NCBI GenBank assembly: GCA_012519835.1
Contig: JAAYPJ010000091.1
Coordinates: forward strand, 1 to 48,065
Source of the DNA: Clostridiales bacterium
Lineage (GTDB): Bacteria > Bacillota > Clostridia > Peptostreptococcales > Natronincolaceae
Reading direction: 5' to 3'
DNA length: 48,065 bases
The position numbers and the translations under genes are program-made. Of the stretch, positions 17,671 through 26,090 are shown piece by piece; within the stretch, counting starts at the first letter, position 1; every line of letters starts with the position of its first letter. The notes below the pieces were generated by a model. The model made no database searches, had not been told where the DNA came from, and saw only the letters and a program-made list of their open reading frames with translations.

Positions 17671-18171
17671 TTAATATCCCTTTTTCATTAGGCTCAATTT
17701 AAACAACTTCGATATATAATAATAGATAACAAGGGAAACAAAGGAATTATATATCACTTCTGTTATTAACATTTTTTTTATTATATTTAATAATTCTATT
17801 CTGCATCCTAATAAAAATAATAATAAGAGATTTATCGTTTCATAAAATACTGTTGCCAGCATGGTCAAAACAAAGGGGATGAGCAAGTTGTCCTTAGATA
17901 TTTTTTGATCCATAAGGCCGATCAAATACCCGATGACCATAAATACCAATGCGTTTAGACCGATTGTACGCCCAAAAATAATATCCTGCAAAATACCCAT
18001 TAAAAAGCCTATGACGGCCCCCCTATTTCTGCCGCTGTATATGGCAAAAGACATAACAAGAATCAACGAAGTATTCGGAACCACACCGTATATTTCAACC
18101 CATTGAAATAATGTGGATTGTAATATTAAATTAAATAAAATAATTAAGCCGATTATAATTGACCTCACCAT
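17671..18171 (-). CDS. mreD: Rod shape-determining protein MreD
   Basis: Polytopic membrane protein of the elongasome. The 166 residues form about five hydrophobic helices with the family block FLMGILQDIIFGRTIGLNAL near residues 56-75. The ATG follows AAGGGGAAACC. It lies 17 bp after mreC and 16 bp before mrdA, which fixes the assignment although MreD sequences diverge. Confidence 0.93.
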   Translation of the reverse strand: MVRSIIIGLIILFNLILQSTLFQWVEIYGVVPNTSLILVMSFAIYSGRNRGAVIGFLMGILQDIIFGRTIGLNALVFMVIGYLIGLMDQKISKDNLLIPFVLTMLATVFYETINLLLLFLLGCRIELLNIIKKMLITEVIYNSFVSLVIYYYISKLFKLSLMKKGY

Positions 18172-18188
18172 GGTTTCCCCTTTTATTG

Positions 18189-19037
18189 CTAATAAAGTTG
18201 CACCGGTTCCATTACTATCACCTTAGTTATTCTCTTAAAGTTAACCGCGGGTTCTACTTTGATTGTTTTTAATAAATGGTCACCGGATTTGTCTATTCCT
18301 ATAATTTCACCTATTATAATTCCCTTTGGATAAGTCCCCAACCCTGAAGTAACTATTTTGTCACCTATAATTATATCCGCTAAGGGATCAAACAAATACC
18401 CGTTTATTTCACTGGTAATGCTTCCCGTAACTATGCCCTGCAGGTTACTATCCCTCATTATTTGGAAACTGACAGAACTGCTGTTATCTATAATAGAAAT
18501 AACCTTTGACCAATTGCCTCCAACTTCATAAACCCTTCCAACAAGCCCATCGGAATTAAGTATTATACTGTCTTTTTTGACACCCCTATTTTCACCGGCA
18601 TCAATTGTAAACACATTGAACCAATTACTGGGACTCTTTCCTATTATGTCGGCGGAAATAATATTATGCTCGTTATCATCCTTTATATGGTTCAGGGCAT
18701 ATTTCAAGTCTCTCAGTTCCTCAAGTTCGCTTCTGGTCATGTTCAATTTTGAAACTTCCTGCCGCAGTAACTCAATCTCCTTTTTCAGATCTTCATTTTC
18801 AACCCTCAAACCTGCTATATCGGCTATGGAATCGATTCCTTCTTTTATTCTGTTAATACCCCTATTAGCAACATTCTGAATGGGTGTTATTATGTTTCCA
18901 ATCCATTTCTCCATAATGGTAATATTTTCTCTCTGCTTAGCCGTAACCCCTATAATTATAATGAGAATGATAGCGACAATTGCCACTATCATTGCTGGTT
19001 TATTTCTAGGTTTATTTTTCAGCCTATTTCTGGACAT
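18189..19037 (-). CDS. mreC: Rod shape-determining protein MreC
   Basis: Extracytoplasmic scaffold that activates PBP2-RodA. It has a basic N-terminus, one transmembrane helix (about residues 15-33), a coiled coil (about 70-110, LRVENEDLKKEIELLRQEV) and the double beta-barrel domain (DIIGKSPSNWFNVFTIDAG, VTSGLGTYPKGIIIGEI). The ATG is preceded by TTGGTGAT, which itself lies in the last copy of a 38-bp tandem repeat. Length 282 is normal. Confidence 0.95.
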   Translation of the reverse strand: MSRNRLKNKPRNKPAMIVAIVAIILIIIIGVTAKQRENITIMEKWIGNIITPIQNVANRGINRIKEGIDSIADIAGLRVENEDLKKEIELLRQEVSKLNMTRSELEELRDLKYALNHIKDDNEHNIISADIIGKSPSNWFNVFTIDAGENRGVKKDSIILNSDGLVGRVYEVGGNWSKVISIIDNSSSVSFQIMRDSNLQGIVTGSITSEINGYLFDPLADIIIGDKIVTSGLGTYPKGIIIGEIIGIDKSGDHLLKTIKVEPAVNFKRITKVIVMEPVQLY

Positions 19038-19045
19038 TTATATCA

Positions 19046-19159
19046 CCAACTTATCCCAACCCTTTAAGTCTCATTAAAACTTTCCTTCTTATCTCAACCT
19101 TTTGAGTCTTGCTAAAACCCACCTTCTTATCCCAACCTCTTGGGTCTTATTAAAACTCT
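19046..19159. repeat. Three tandem 38-bp repeats derived from the mreB 3' end
   Basis: Units begin at 19046, 19084 and 19122. The unit nearest mreB covers its last codons and stop (reading VLIRPKRLG then stop). The other two fill the mreB-mreC gap and are diverged copies of the same stretch, each still containing GTTTTA, AAGAC/GAGAC, GGTTG and ATAAG. The last copy supplies the mreC ribosome-binding region. Confidence 0.85.
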
Positions 19160-20158
19160 CCTTAAGGTATCTATTTCTTCTATAGTTTTTCCCGTACCCA
19201 TTACTACACAGTCCAAGGGATCTGCGGCAATCTGTACGGGCATTCCCGTTTCTTTTATTACCAATTTATCCAGCCCGTCGAGCAGGGCACCACCACCCGT
19301 AAGCATTATACCCACCTCCATGATGTCAGCCGCAAGCTCCGGTGGGGTCTTTTCCAGTGTATACTTAATAGCCTCGATAATCTGGCTGACAGGTTCCCTC
19401 AACGCGTCCATTATTTCAACTGATGTTATTTCTAATGTTTTAGGTAACCCTGAAACCAGGTCTCTGCCTCTGACGAGCATTTTTGCTTCTTCAGCCTTCA
19501 TAAATGCAGATCCGATTATTACCTTCACTTCCTCGGCTGTTCTTTCACCAATCATCAAATTATATTCTCTTTTTATATATTGAACAATAGCCTCGTCTAA
19601 TTCGTCACCACCAATTCTAATAGACTTAGCGGTTACAATACCTCCGAGAGAGATAATGGCAACTTCCGTGGTTCCCCCTCCGATATCTACAACCATACTG
19701 CCTGTAGGCTCCTCAACAGGCAGTCCGGCACCTATAGCCGCAGCCATAGGCTCCTCAATCAAATAAGCCTCTCTCGCCCCCGCCTGTAATGTGGCCTCTT
19801 CTACTGCCCTTTTTTCCACTTCGGTGACCCCGGAAGGAACACTCACAACTACTCTGGGTTGTATTAATGTCCTTCTCGAATAAACTTTTTTGATAAAGTA
19901 CTTCAACATACTTTGAGTTACGTCAAAATCCGCAATTACACCGTCTTTCATCGGCCTGATCGCAACTATATTGCCCGGTGTTCTGCCTATCATTTTTTTT
20001 GCATCCTCACCCACAGATAACACAGTTTTTGTATCATTTTGAATCGCAACCACAGAAGGTTCATTAAGTACAATACCTTTCCCTCTCACATAAACCAATG
20101 TATTTGCTGTTCCCAAATCAATTCCCATATCGCGTGATAAAAACTTAAACACACCCAT
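19127..20158 (-). CDS. mreB: Rod shape-determining protein MreB (actin homologue)
   Basis: Actin-like ATPase filament that directs lateral wall synthesis. All actin-fold motifs are present: [53 protein letters not shown] and [12 protein letters not shown]. An amphipathic N-terminus ([12 protein letters not shown]) fits membrane binding. The ATG at 20158 is eight bases after GGAAGGAG; upstream in-frame codons are not needed. The 343-residue product is standard. It heads mreBCD-mrdA. Confidence 0.96.
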   Translation of the reverse strand: MGVFKFLSRDMGIDLGTANTLVYVRGKGIVLNEPSVVAIQNDTKTVLSVGEDAKKMIGRTPGNIVAIRPMKDGVIADFDVTQSMLKYFIKKVYSRRTLIQPRVVVSVPSGVTEVEKRAVEEATLQAGAREAYLIEEPMAAAIGAGLPVEEPTGSMVVDIGGGTTEVAIISLGGIVTAKSIRIGGDELDEAIVQYIKREYNLMIGERTAEEVKVIIGSAFMKAEEAKMLVRGRDLVSGLPKTLEITSVEIMDALREPVSQIIEAIKYTLEKTPPELAADIMEVGIMLTGGGALLDGLDKLVIKETGMPVQIAADPLDCVVMGTGKTIEEIDTLRRVLIRPKRLG

Positions 20159-20187
20159 CTGCAATGCTCCTTCCTTTTGCACAACAA

Positions 20188-20886
20188 TTATATTATTTCT
20201 TTTTCTTTCATACTGAAATAAATTCCATCCCCTATAATTATATGATCTAATACATTTATTCCAACAATTGAACCCGCCTCTATGAGTCTTTTTGTTATGT
20301 TGATATCCTCCGTACTCGGTTTAGGATCCCCACTCGGATGATTATGTGCCAATATTATGGCAGAACTGCTTCTTCTAATTGCTATATTAAATACTTCCCT
20401 GGGATGGACAATCGAGGCATTCAGGCTGCCTACCGATATATTCTCTATAGCAATCACATTGTTCTTAGTATTCAGTAATATGATATTAAAAATTTCCTTG
20501 TTTAGATATCTCATCTCTTCCATCAACAGATTTCCCACATCCTCAGGGCCTTGTATTTTATAATTGTTTACATTTGTTGTTAGGGCTATACGTTTCCCGA
20601 GCTCCACAGCGGCTAAGATCTGGGAGGCCTTTGCCAAACCGATACCTCTTATTTGCATCAATTCTTCAATAGTACAATCCGTGAGGAATCTTAGCCCTTC
20701 GTTGGACATATTTAATATTCCCCTTGCTAAATCGATTGCCGTTTTGTCCTTTGTCCCTGAAGACAATATAATTGCTAATAATTCCGCGTTAGACAAACTC
20801 TGACAACCATAAGTGAGCATTTTTTCCCTCGGTCGTTCACTCATAGGCATATTTTTGATAGTAGTGTATTCACAATAATCATTCAT
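20188..20886 (-). CDS. radC: RadC family protein (JAB/MPN domain)
   Basis: Named for DNA repair but function is not settled. N-terminal helix-hairpin-helix region ([20 protein letters not shown] near residues 78-97) and a C-terminal JAMM metalloprotease-like domain with [11 protein letters not shown] near residues 181-191. The start at 20886 ([14 protein letters not shown]) is preceded by GGGGTGGG. It lies between maf and mreB, the common Firmicutes position. Confidence 0.95.
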   Translation of the reverse strand: MNDYCEYTTIKNMPMSERPREKMLTYGCQSLSNAELLAIILSSGTKDKTAIDLARGILNMSNEGLRFLTDCTIEELMQIRGIGLAKASQILAAVELGKRIALTTNVNNYKIQGPEDVGNLLMEEMRYLNKEIFNIILLNTKNNVIAIENISVGSLNASIVHPREVFNIAIRRSSSAIILAHNHPSGDPKPSTEDINITKRLIEAGSIVGINVLDHIIIGDGIYFSMKEKEII

Positions 20887-20914
20887 AACCAACCCACCCC
20901 TAAAATTTTGGAAT

Positions 20915-21493
20915 CTAAAGAAGGCTGATGTCAAAATTATTATGCAGTGCTAAACCCAGTTTAAATACCGGCAATCCTACAACATTAAAATAATCTCCTT
21001 CTATCCTTTCTATAAATAAAGAAGCTTTCCCTTGAATTGCATAGGCCCCGGCCTTGTCTATATATTCACCGGAAACAATATATCTTTGGATTTCTTCATC
21101 TTGCAATTCTTTAAAGTATACCTTGGTACTTTCATAATCAACAAACCGTTGCCCTGTCAAACAGTCTATTATCGCAAATCCTGTAATAACTCTATGGACC
21201 CTTCCTGAAAGGAGTTTTAACATACCATATGCATCACATTCGTCCCGGGGCTTGCCCAATATTTCATCACATTCCACTACCGTATCGGCCCCTATGACGA
21301 TATAGTGTCCATTTAATTTATCGGAAACGTTTTTCGCCTTTAAATAAGCAAAACGTTCAACAACCTTTACAGGTGAAAGTTGTCCGCTGATTTCTTCCTC
21401 AATATTACTACCGATTACCCTAAAATCTACCCCCAGACTTTCGAGGATTTCTTTTCTTCTCGACGAATTGGATGCCAGGACTATTGTCTTCAT
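20915..21493 (-). CDS. maf: Maf family nucleotide pyrophosphatase
   Basis: House-cleaning pyrophosphatase; the dTTP/UTP subgroup acts on pyrimidine nucleotides including modified ones. The signature LASNSSRRKEILESLG is at residues 6-21, with IGADTVVECDEILGKP near 67 and the DKAGAYAIQG loop near 145. Length 192 is standard. The ATG follows AGGTG. Located between a DUF4321 gene and radC-mreBCD. Confidence 0.95.
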   Translation of the reverse strand: MKTIVLASNSSRRKEILESLGVDFRVIGSNIEEEISGQLSPVKVVERFAYLKAKNVSDKLNGHYIVIGADTVVECDEILGKPRDECDAYGMLKLLSGRVHRVITGFAIIDCLTGQRFVDYESTKVYFKELQDEEIQRYIVSGEYIDKAGAYAIQGKASLFIERIEGDYFNVVGLPVFKLGLALHNNFDISLL

Positions 21494-21501
21494 ATCCCCA
21501 C

Positions 21502-21750
21502 CTACAACCTGTTAAATATAATCAATGCCAATAAAAGTCCAATCAAGCCGGTAACGTTGATTTTAAATAATAAAGTTACCTGAAAGTAAATAACCCCTAA
21601 ATTGATTTCTATATTATTCAACCCCAAATGTTCGGGTCCGTAATTTAAAAAAGGGACCGAAGGGCCAAAAAAATTTCCTATCAAACTGCCTAAAATAATA
21701 CCTGTAATAACAAATAATACCAACAACCAGGAATTTTTATTTCTCCCCAT
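21502..21750 (-). CDS. DUF4321 family small membrane protein
   Basis: 82 residues with two hydrophobic helices (about 8-27 and 62-80) around a short extracytoplasmic loop (NFFGPSVPFLNYGPEHLGL). This matches the uncharacterised DUF4321 family, which commonly sits before maf in Clostridia. The ATG follows GGGGGAT. It may form part of the same transcript as the Gx-type gene upstream. No function can be assigned. Confidence 0.75.
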   Translation of the reverse strand: MGRNKNSWLLVLFVITGIILGSLIGNFFGPSVPFLNYGPEHLGLNNIEINLGVIYFQVTLLFKINVTGLIGLLLALIIFNRL

Positions 21751-21767
21751 TTCTATCCCCCATTTTC

Positions 21768-22289
21768 CTAAGTTCTAGTTATATAATCCATGTTAGTGCC
21801 GGTTTTGCTCAAAGTATAATTTGCCGTAATCCCAATAAATATTCCTGTAAAAATGCTGGTCAGCATCAACACCGGCAGATAAGCAAATATTTTAGGATTC
21901 CTGATGATAATACTTGCTACTGTCAGCTGTGCTATGTTATGCCCTGATGCTCCAAAAACACTTACGCCTATTAAACTGAAGTATTTTCTAAAAAATCTAT
22001 ATATAATCCACATCAAAAGTGTGCTGACAAAAGCCCCCGACATGCTATATACCGTGGAAATCATGACCCCTGACGCTACTCCTCCGATAAAACTTCTCAA
22101 CAGATTGACAGCCAGGGCATATTTTATCCCATATATAGCTAATGTAATTAGCCCGACGATATTAGCCAGTCCCAGCTTCGCACCGGGTGCAAAGGCAGTA
22201 AAAGGATTGGGTATCGTTGATTCAATAATATGGAGTCCCAACCCTACGGAGGTCAGCATGGCCAAATGTATCATTTTTTTTATGTTCAT
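21768..22289 (-). CDS. Gx transporter family protein (heptaprenyl diphosphate synthase component I family)
   Basis: 173 residues with five or six hydrophobic helices and the ECF-S-like pattern IPNPFTAFAPGAKLGLANIVGL near residues 26-47. The family carries the old name heptaprenyl diphosphate synthase component I, but members also occur next to flavin-dependent electron export and Rnf genes. Here it is the gene immediately beyond the Rnf operon, behind its own promoter. The start ATG has only a distant GAGGAAG. A membrane transporter or isoprenoid-related role are both possible. Confidence 0.75.
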   Translation of the reverse strand: MNIKKMIHLAMLTSVGLGLHIIESTIPNPFTAFAPGAKLGLANIVGLITLAIYGIKYALAVNLLRSFIGGVASGVMISTVYSMSGAFVSTLLMWIIYRFFRKYFSLIGVSVFGASGHNIAQLTVASIIIRNPKIFAYLPVLMLTSIFTGIFIGITANYTLSKTGTNMDYITRT

Positions 22290-22343
22290 AGTAGTCTACA
22301 CACTTCCTCTGAAACAATAAATTTAATTTTAGTTCTCAAACAA

Positions 22344-22372
22344 ATTATACACCATTAACATTTTAACGACAA
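22344..22372 (-). promoter_or_regulatory. SigmaA-type promoter for the Gx-DUF4321-maf-radC-mre unit
   Basis: TTGTCG, a 17-base spacer and TATAAT on the minus strand, about 55 bp before the Gx-type gene and after the Rnf terminator. It probably starts the transcript that includes maf, radC and mreBCD. Confidence 0.75.
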
Positions 22373-22491
22373 TAAATTCGACTATCTATAATATAATTTA
22401 AAAATTTGTAATATAAAATCAATACACTAAAAGTTTATCATCATCTGTTTTAATATACAAGTGATAATTGGTTCTTATATTTAACAATAAT

Positions 22492-22514
22492 AAAGGAGCT
22501 TTTAGAAAGCTCCT
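22492..22514 (-). terminator. Terminator of the rnf operon
   Basis: AAGGAGCTTT pairs perfectly with AAAGCTCCTT around three bases and is followed by TATTATTGTT on the minus strand, 18 bp after the rnfB stop. Confidence 0.8.
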
Positions 22515-22532
22515 TGTATCACTATTTAAATT

Positions 22533-23354
22533 CTATAAACCGAGTCTTTGTTTTATCTCTAAATTGCCTTCAATCGCCTTTGTAGGGCATTTTTCAACAC
22601 ATGTAAAACAGTTAGTACAATTTTCATAGTTGATAAACGCCAGATTATTCTCGAACCCGATTGTACCTGTCGGGCAATTTTTGACACAAATTCTACATCC
22701 TATACACCCGACTTCACATATTCCCCTGACTATCTTTCCGGGGTCTTTGTTACTGCATGTAATAACAACACTCTGTTTATAAGGAACCCAATCGATTATA
22801 TTTTTCGGGCATGCTTCTATACATTTCCCACAAGATGTGCATTTTTCAGGGTCTATCCTTGCGACCCCTTGCACTATTTCGATCGCTCCGAATTGGCAGG
22901 CTTTTACACATGTACCCAGCCCTAGACACCCATATGGACAGGCTTTGCTTCCACCTTGAATAGCAGCCGCCGCCACGCAATCTTGAATCCCTTCATATTT
23001 AAACTTTTCCCCACATTTTGTAATATCACCGTCACAAATAACCTTGGCTACCTTTTTGTCCTGGGCATCGGCTTTTACACCCATAATTTCCCCAACTTTC
23101 GCTGCAACGTCCGCACCTCCAACAGGACAACCGTTTACCGGCGCTTCGCCCGCCGCAATAGCACTTGCCATGCCGTCACACCCGGGATAACCACAGGCCC
23201 CACAGTTCGCCCCCGGAAGAACAGACCTGATAGCGCTGACCTTCTCATCAACCTCGACAGCAAATTTTTGGGATGCAAAGGCCAGACCCGCACCGAATAT
23301 TAAACCCATTCCACCAAGACTTATTATGGGATCTATAAATGTTCTTAAATCCAT
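22533..23354 (-). CDS. rnfB: Rnf electron transport complex subunit RnfB
   Basis: Takes electrons from reduced ferredoxin and hands them into the membrane complex. An N-terminal transmembrane helix (residues 7-27) is followed by the RnfB-type 4Fe-4S motif NCGACGYPGCDG...NGC and then four more cysteine groups, including CTSCGKCIEACP, CIGCRICVKNCP and CTNCFTCVEKCP. The 273 residues match the short clostridial form. The ATG follows AAGGGGTGAT. It is the last gene of rnfCDGEAB. Confidence 0.97.
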   Translation of the reverse strand: MDLRTFIDPIISLGGMGLIFGAGLAFASQKFAVEVDEKVSAIRSVLPGANCGACGYPGCDGMASAIAAGEAPVNGCPVGGADVAAKVGEIMGVKADAQDKKVAKVICDGDITKCGEKFKYEGIQDCVAAAAIQGGSKACPYGCLGLGTCVKACQFGAIEIVQGVARIDPEKCTSCGKCIEACPKNIIDWVPYKQSVVITCSNKDPGKIVRGICEVGCIGCRICVKNCPTGTIGFENNLAFINYENCTNCFTCVEKCPTKAIEGNLEIKQRLGL

Positions 23355-23366
23355 ATAATCACCCCT

Positions 23367-23939
23367 TTACACCAATCCAGCGAAGCCAAGGAATGCCAAT
23401 GACATTAAACTTGCAGTAAACAATGCAATCGGAAATCCCTTAAAAGCTTCAGGAATATTTGATAACTCTAGACGTTCCCTGATTCCGGCAAATAGTACAA
23501 TTGCCAAACCGAAACCAATTGCCGACGCTGCTGAGTTAACAGCGGTTTCTAATAAACCGAATCTTTCTTTGATATTTAAAATTGATACTCCCAGTACTGC
23601 ACAGTTAGTAGTTATAAGTGGTAAGTATATACCTAAAGATTGATACAGGGTAGGACTAAATTTTTGTATAACCATCTCCACAAATTGAACTAGTGCAGCT
23701 ATTACGAGAATAAATGTGACTGTTTGCATATACCCCAATCCTAATTCTTCCAAAATATATGTCTGAGCCAACCAGGTCATTACCCCCGCCAAAGTCATAA
23801 CGAAAGTAACTGCCATACTCATACCGAAGGCGGTTTCTACCTGTTTAGAAACTCCCAAAAACGGGCATATTCCCAATATACGTGATAAAACATAGTTGTT
23901 TATTAATATACCGCTAATTATTATGACAAATAAAGACAC
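23367..23939 (-). CDS. rnfA: Rnf complex subunit RnfA
   Basis: Integral membrane subunit, partner of RnfE; in known structures the pair holds a 2Fe-2S cluster in the membrane. About six helices, with the family blocks NNYVLSRILGICPFLGVSK near residues 14-32 and LITTNCAVLGVSI near 108-120. I choose the GTG at 23939 (SLFVIIISG) because GGGGGTG lies six to seven bases upstream; a GTG three codons earlier overlaps that SD. Confidence 0.96.
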   Translation of the reverse strand: MSLFVIIISGILINNYVLSRILGICPFLGVSKQVETAFGMSMAVTFVMTLAGVMTWLAQTYILEELGLGYMQTVTFILVIAALVQFVEMVIQKFSPTLYQSLGIYLPLITTNCAVLGVSILNIKERFGLLETAVNSAASAIGFGLAIVLFAGIRERLELSNIPEAFKGFPIALFTASLMSLAFLGFAGLV

Positions 23940-23956
23940 CAACTCCACCCCCTAAT

Positions 23957-24556
23957 TTATACACTTGCTTTTTTAGCTGTAAAAATTGAAAAAATGGCAA
24001 GAAGTATCCCTAGAACCAGAAAACCTCCAGAAGGTTGGACTATGATGGACATCGGTTCAAAACTGCCCCACATAATTGTTTTTCCAAAAACCGAACCTGC
24101 ACCAAACAATTCCCTGATGGTCCCGAGAATTGTAAGTGCCAATGTGAAACCGAGTCCATTGGCCAAACCATCGACTGCAGAACTAAGGACCGAATTTTTA
24201 AATGCAAATGCTTCAGCCCTAGCCAAAATAATACAGTTAACAACGATTAACGGTAGGAATATACCGAGTGCTTCGTATAATGGTGTAAAAAATGCCTGCA
24301 CAACCATTTCTATTATTGTTACAAATGTCGCAATTACAACGATAAAAATAGGAATTCTGATCTCATCCGGCGTCGCCTTCCTGAGCATAGAAATTACTAC
24401 GTTAGAACCGATCAACACAGCTGTGGCCGCAAGGCCCATTCCGAATCCATTTACAGCAGAATTTGACACAGCAAGAGTAGGACACATCCCTATAACCTGT
24501 ACAAACGTGGGATTGTTAAAAATTACCCCGTCCATAAACACTCTTCTGATATTCAT
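23957..24556 (-). CDS. rnfE: Rnf complex subunit RnfE
   Basis: Homologous to RnfA with opposite membrane orientation. Helices and conserved blocks FNNPTFVQVIGMCPTLAVS (near residues 13-31) and LIVVNCIILARAEAFA (near 102-117) are present, the cysteines being the expected cluster ligands. 199 residues; ATG after GGGGGTGAG. It lies between rnfG and rnfA. Confidence 0.96.
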   Translation of the reverse strand: MNIRRVFMDGVIFNNPTFVQVIGMCPTLAVSNSAVNGFGMGLAATAVLIGSNVVISMLRKATPDEIRIPIFIVVIATFVTIIEMVVQAFFTPLYEALGIFLPLIVVNCIILARAEAFAFKNSVLSSAVDGLANGLGFTLALTILGTIRELFGAGSVFGKTIMWGSFEPMSIIVQPSGGFLVLGILLAIFSIFTAKKASV

Positions 24557-24586
24557 AAACTCACCCCCGAAACTATAGTTTATATA

Positions 24587-25129
24587 TTACTTGAGCACAC
24601 TTTCAAATAATTTTATTGATGCATTGATTCCTTTGATTGCAGCAGTCGACGAAATAGTGGCACCTGTAACTTGGTCTACGTCTTCATTCAACTTAAGCTC
24701 CTTATCTGTCGACAACCCTTCAAATTGTGACCCGAATTCATCCTCGGTAATTTTGGTTCCAAGGTTAGGTGTCTCCGATTGCGATGCTACCCTCATGCCG
24801 GCAATAGTTCCATCAACATTAATACCCGTTAATATTAAAACATCGCCGCCATATCCTGATGTCTTGGTTTTAATTACATAACCGGAGGTATCCCCGCCTT
24901 TTATAGCCTCATAAGCTTCTTCAACCTCAATTATATCGGCAATTGCGGAGCTCTCCACCACTTTGAAATCATCAGCATCGGGCAGTATCTCCCTCATATA
25001 TGCGAGGTTTGCTTCAATAGCTTTTTGTTCAATAATATCTTTTGTGAAATTATTTGTAACACTGAGCGCGCCTGCCGATACAGCAGTTACTATCAATAAT
25101 ATTAAACCTAATTTGACTACTTTTTGCAT
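24587..25129 (-). CDS. rnfG: Rnf complex subunit RnfG (covalent FMN)
   Basis: Extracytoplasmic flavoprotein anchored by one N-terminal helix (residues 6-26). The FMN attachment motif reads DQVTGATISS; the threonine near residue 155 is the expected attachment point and needs the transferase ApbE, which is not encoded in the window. Also visible is YGGDVLILTGIN, typical of FMN-bind domains. The ATG follows GGGGAGGTGAGG and abuts the rnfD stop codon, so the two are translationally coupled. Confidence 0.96.
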   Translation of the reverse strand: MQKVVKLGLILLIVTAVSAGALSVTNNFTKDIIEQKAIEANLAYMREILPDADDFKVVESSAIADIIEVEEAYEAIKGGDTSGYVIKTKTSGYGGDVLILTGINVDGTIAGMRVASQSETPNLGTKITEDEFGSQFEGLSTDKELKLNEDVDQVTGATISSTAAIKGINASIKLFESVLK

Positions 25130-26071
25130 TTACCTCACCTCCCCGAACACTCTAGGGCTTGTATATTTTTCAATCAAAGGTGCTGCAATATTCATTAAGA
25201 GGATAGAAAAACCTACCCCTTCCGGGTAACCGCCGTAAAGCCTGAATACGGAAGTTAAAATACCACAGCCAAGCGCAAAAATTATCCTTCCTTTCGGCGT
25301 TACCGGTGCAGATGCGTAATCGGTAGCCATGTAAATCGCTCCCAGCATCAAGCCACCCGCCAATAGGTGATATACCATAAAATAAACATCAAATTGTCCG
25401 AAGATCAAGGTGAAAACTGCTACCGTAGCAATATATATCGCAGGTACCTGTATAGAAATAATGCCCCTATATACAAGATAAATCCCGCCTAATATCAACA
25501 ATATTGCCGATGTTTCACCCAAGCAGCCCCCCGTATTTCCCATGAACATGTCGAATAATTTAGGTGCTTTGCCCGGAACCTCGGTGAGCCCTTTTACAAA
25601 ACTCAGTGGTGTTGCGGTAGATACAGCATCCGCACCCGGTTTAACCCAGCTCGTCATATGCCCGGTATACGAAATCATCAACATAATCCTGGCCGCCAAC
25701 GCAGGGTTCATAAAGTTATGACCTATCCCCCCGAAAAATTGTTTTACAACCACTATAGCAAAAACGGCTCCCAAAACCGGAATCCACCATGGAGCGGAGG
25801 CCGGTATATTAAAAGCCAATAACAACCCTGTTACTACCGCACTCAAATCGTTAATAGTTATAGGTTGTTTTCTTAATTTTTGGAACACGGCTTCCGAAGC
25901 AACAGCCGTGAGTACCGATAAAAGTATGATCTTTGCTCCGTTTATTCTAAAATAATATAATGCCCCTAATGTTGCAGGTAATAATGCAATTACCACATCC
26001 AACATCATTTTTTGTATCGTATTTTCATCCCTTATATGGGGTGAAGAAGATACAAACAGTCTTTCTTCCAT
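25130..26071 (-). CDS. rnfD: Rnf complex subunit RnfD (covalent FMN)
   Basis: Membrane flavoprotein of the Rnf ion pump. Roughly ten hydrophobic helices, the block GGIGHNFMNPALAARIMLM near residues 114-132, and the flavin site DAVSTATPLSF with the threonine near residue 153. The C-terminal blocks YMATDYASAPVTPKGRIIF and YPEGVGFSILLMNI are typical. I prefer the ATG at 26071, seven bases after GGGAGGG, over the TTG one codon earlier. 313 residues. Confidence 0.96.
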   Translation of the reverse strand: MEERLFVSSSPHIRDENTIQKMMLDVVIALLPATLGALYYFRINGAKIILLSVLTAVASEAVFQKLRKQPITINDLSAVVTGLLLAFNIPASAPWWIPVLGAVFAIVVVKQFFGGIGHNFMNPALAARIMLMISYTGHMTSWVKPGADAVSTATPLSFVKGLTEVPGKAPKLFDMFMGNTGGCLGETSAILLILGGIYLVYRGIISIQVPAIYIATVAVFTLIFGQFDVYFMVYHLLAGGLMLGAIYMATDYASAPVTPKGRIIFALGCGILTSVFRLYGGYPEGVGFSILLMNIAAPLIEKYTSPRVFGEVR

Positions 26072-26090
26072 CAATTTTCCCTCCCATCAA

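Noticed and set aside
22290-22491. A riboswitch between rnfB and the Gx-type gene
   Set aside because: Only a terminator and a promoter are visible; no conserved aptamer blocks.
23994-24578. Long open frame on the plus strand antisense to rnfE (194 codons)
   Set aside because: rnfE is unambiguous on the other strand; the antisense frame has no SD and no recognisable motif.
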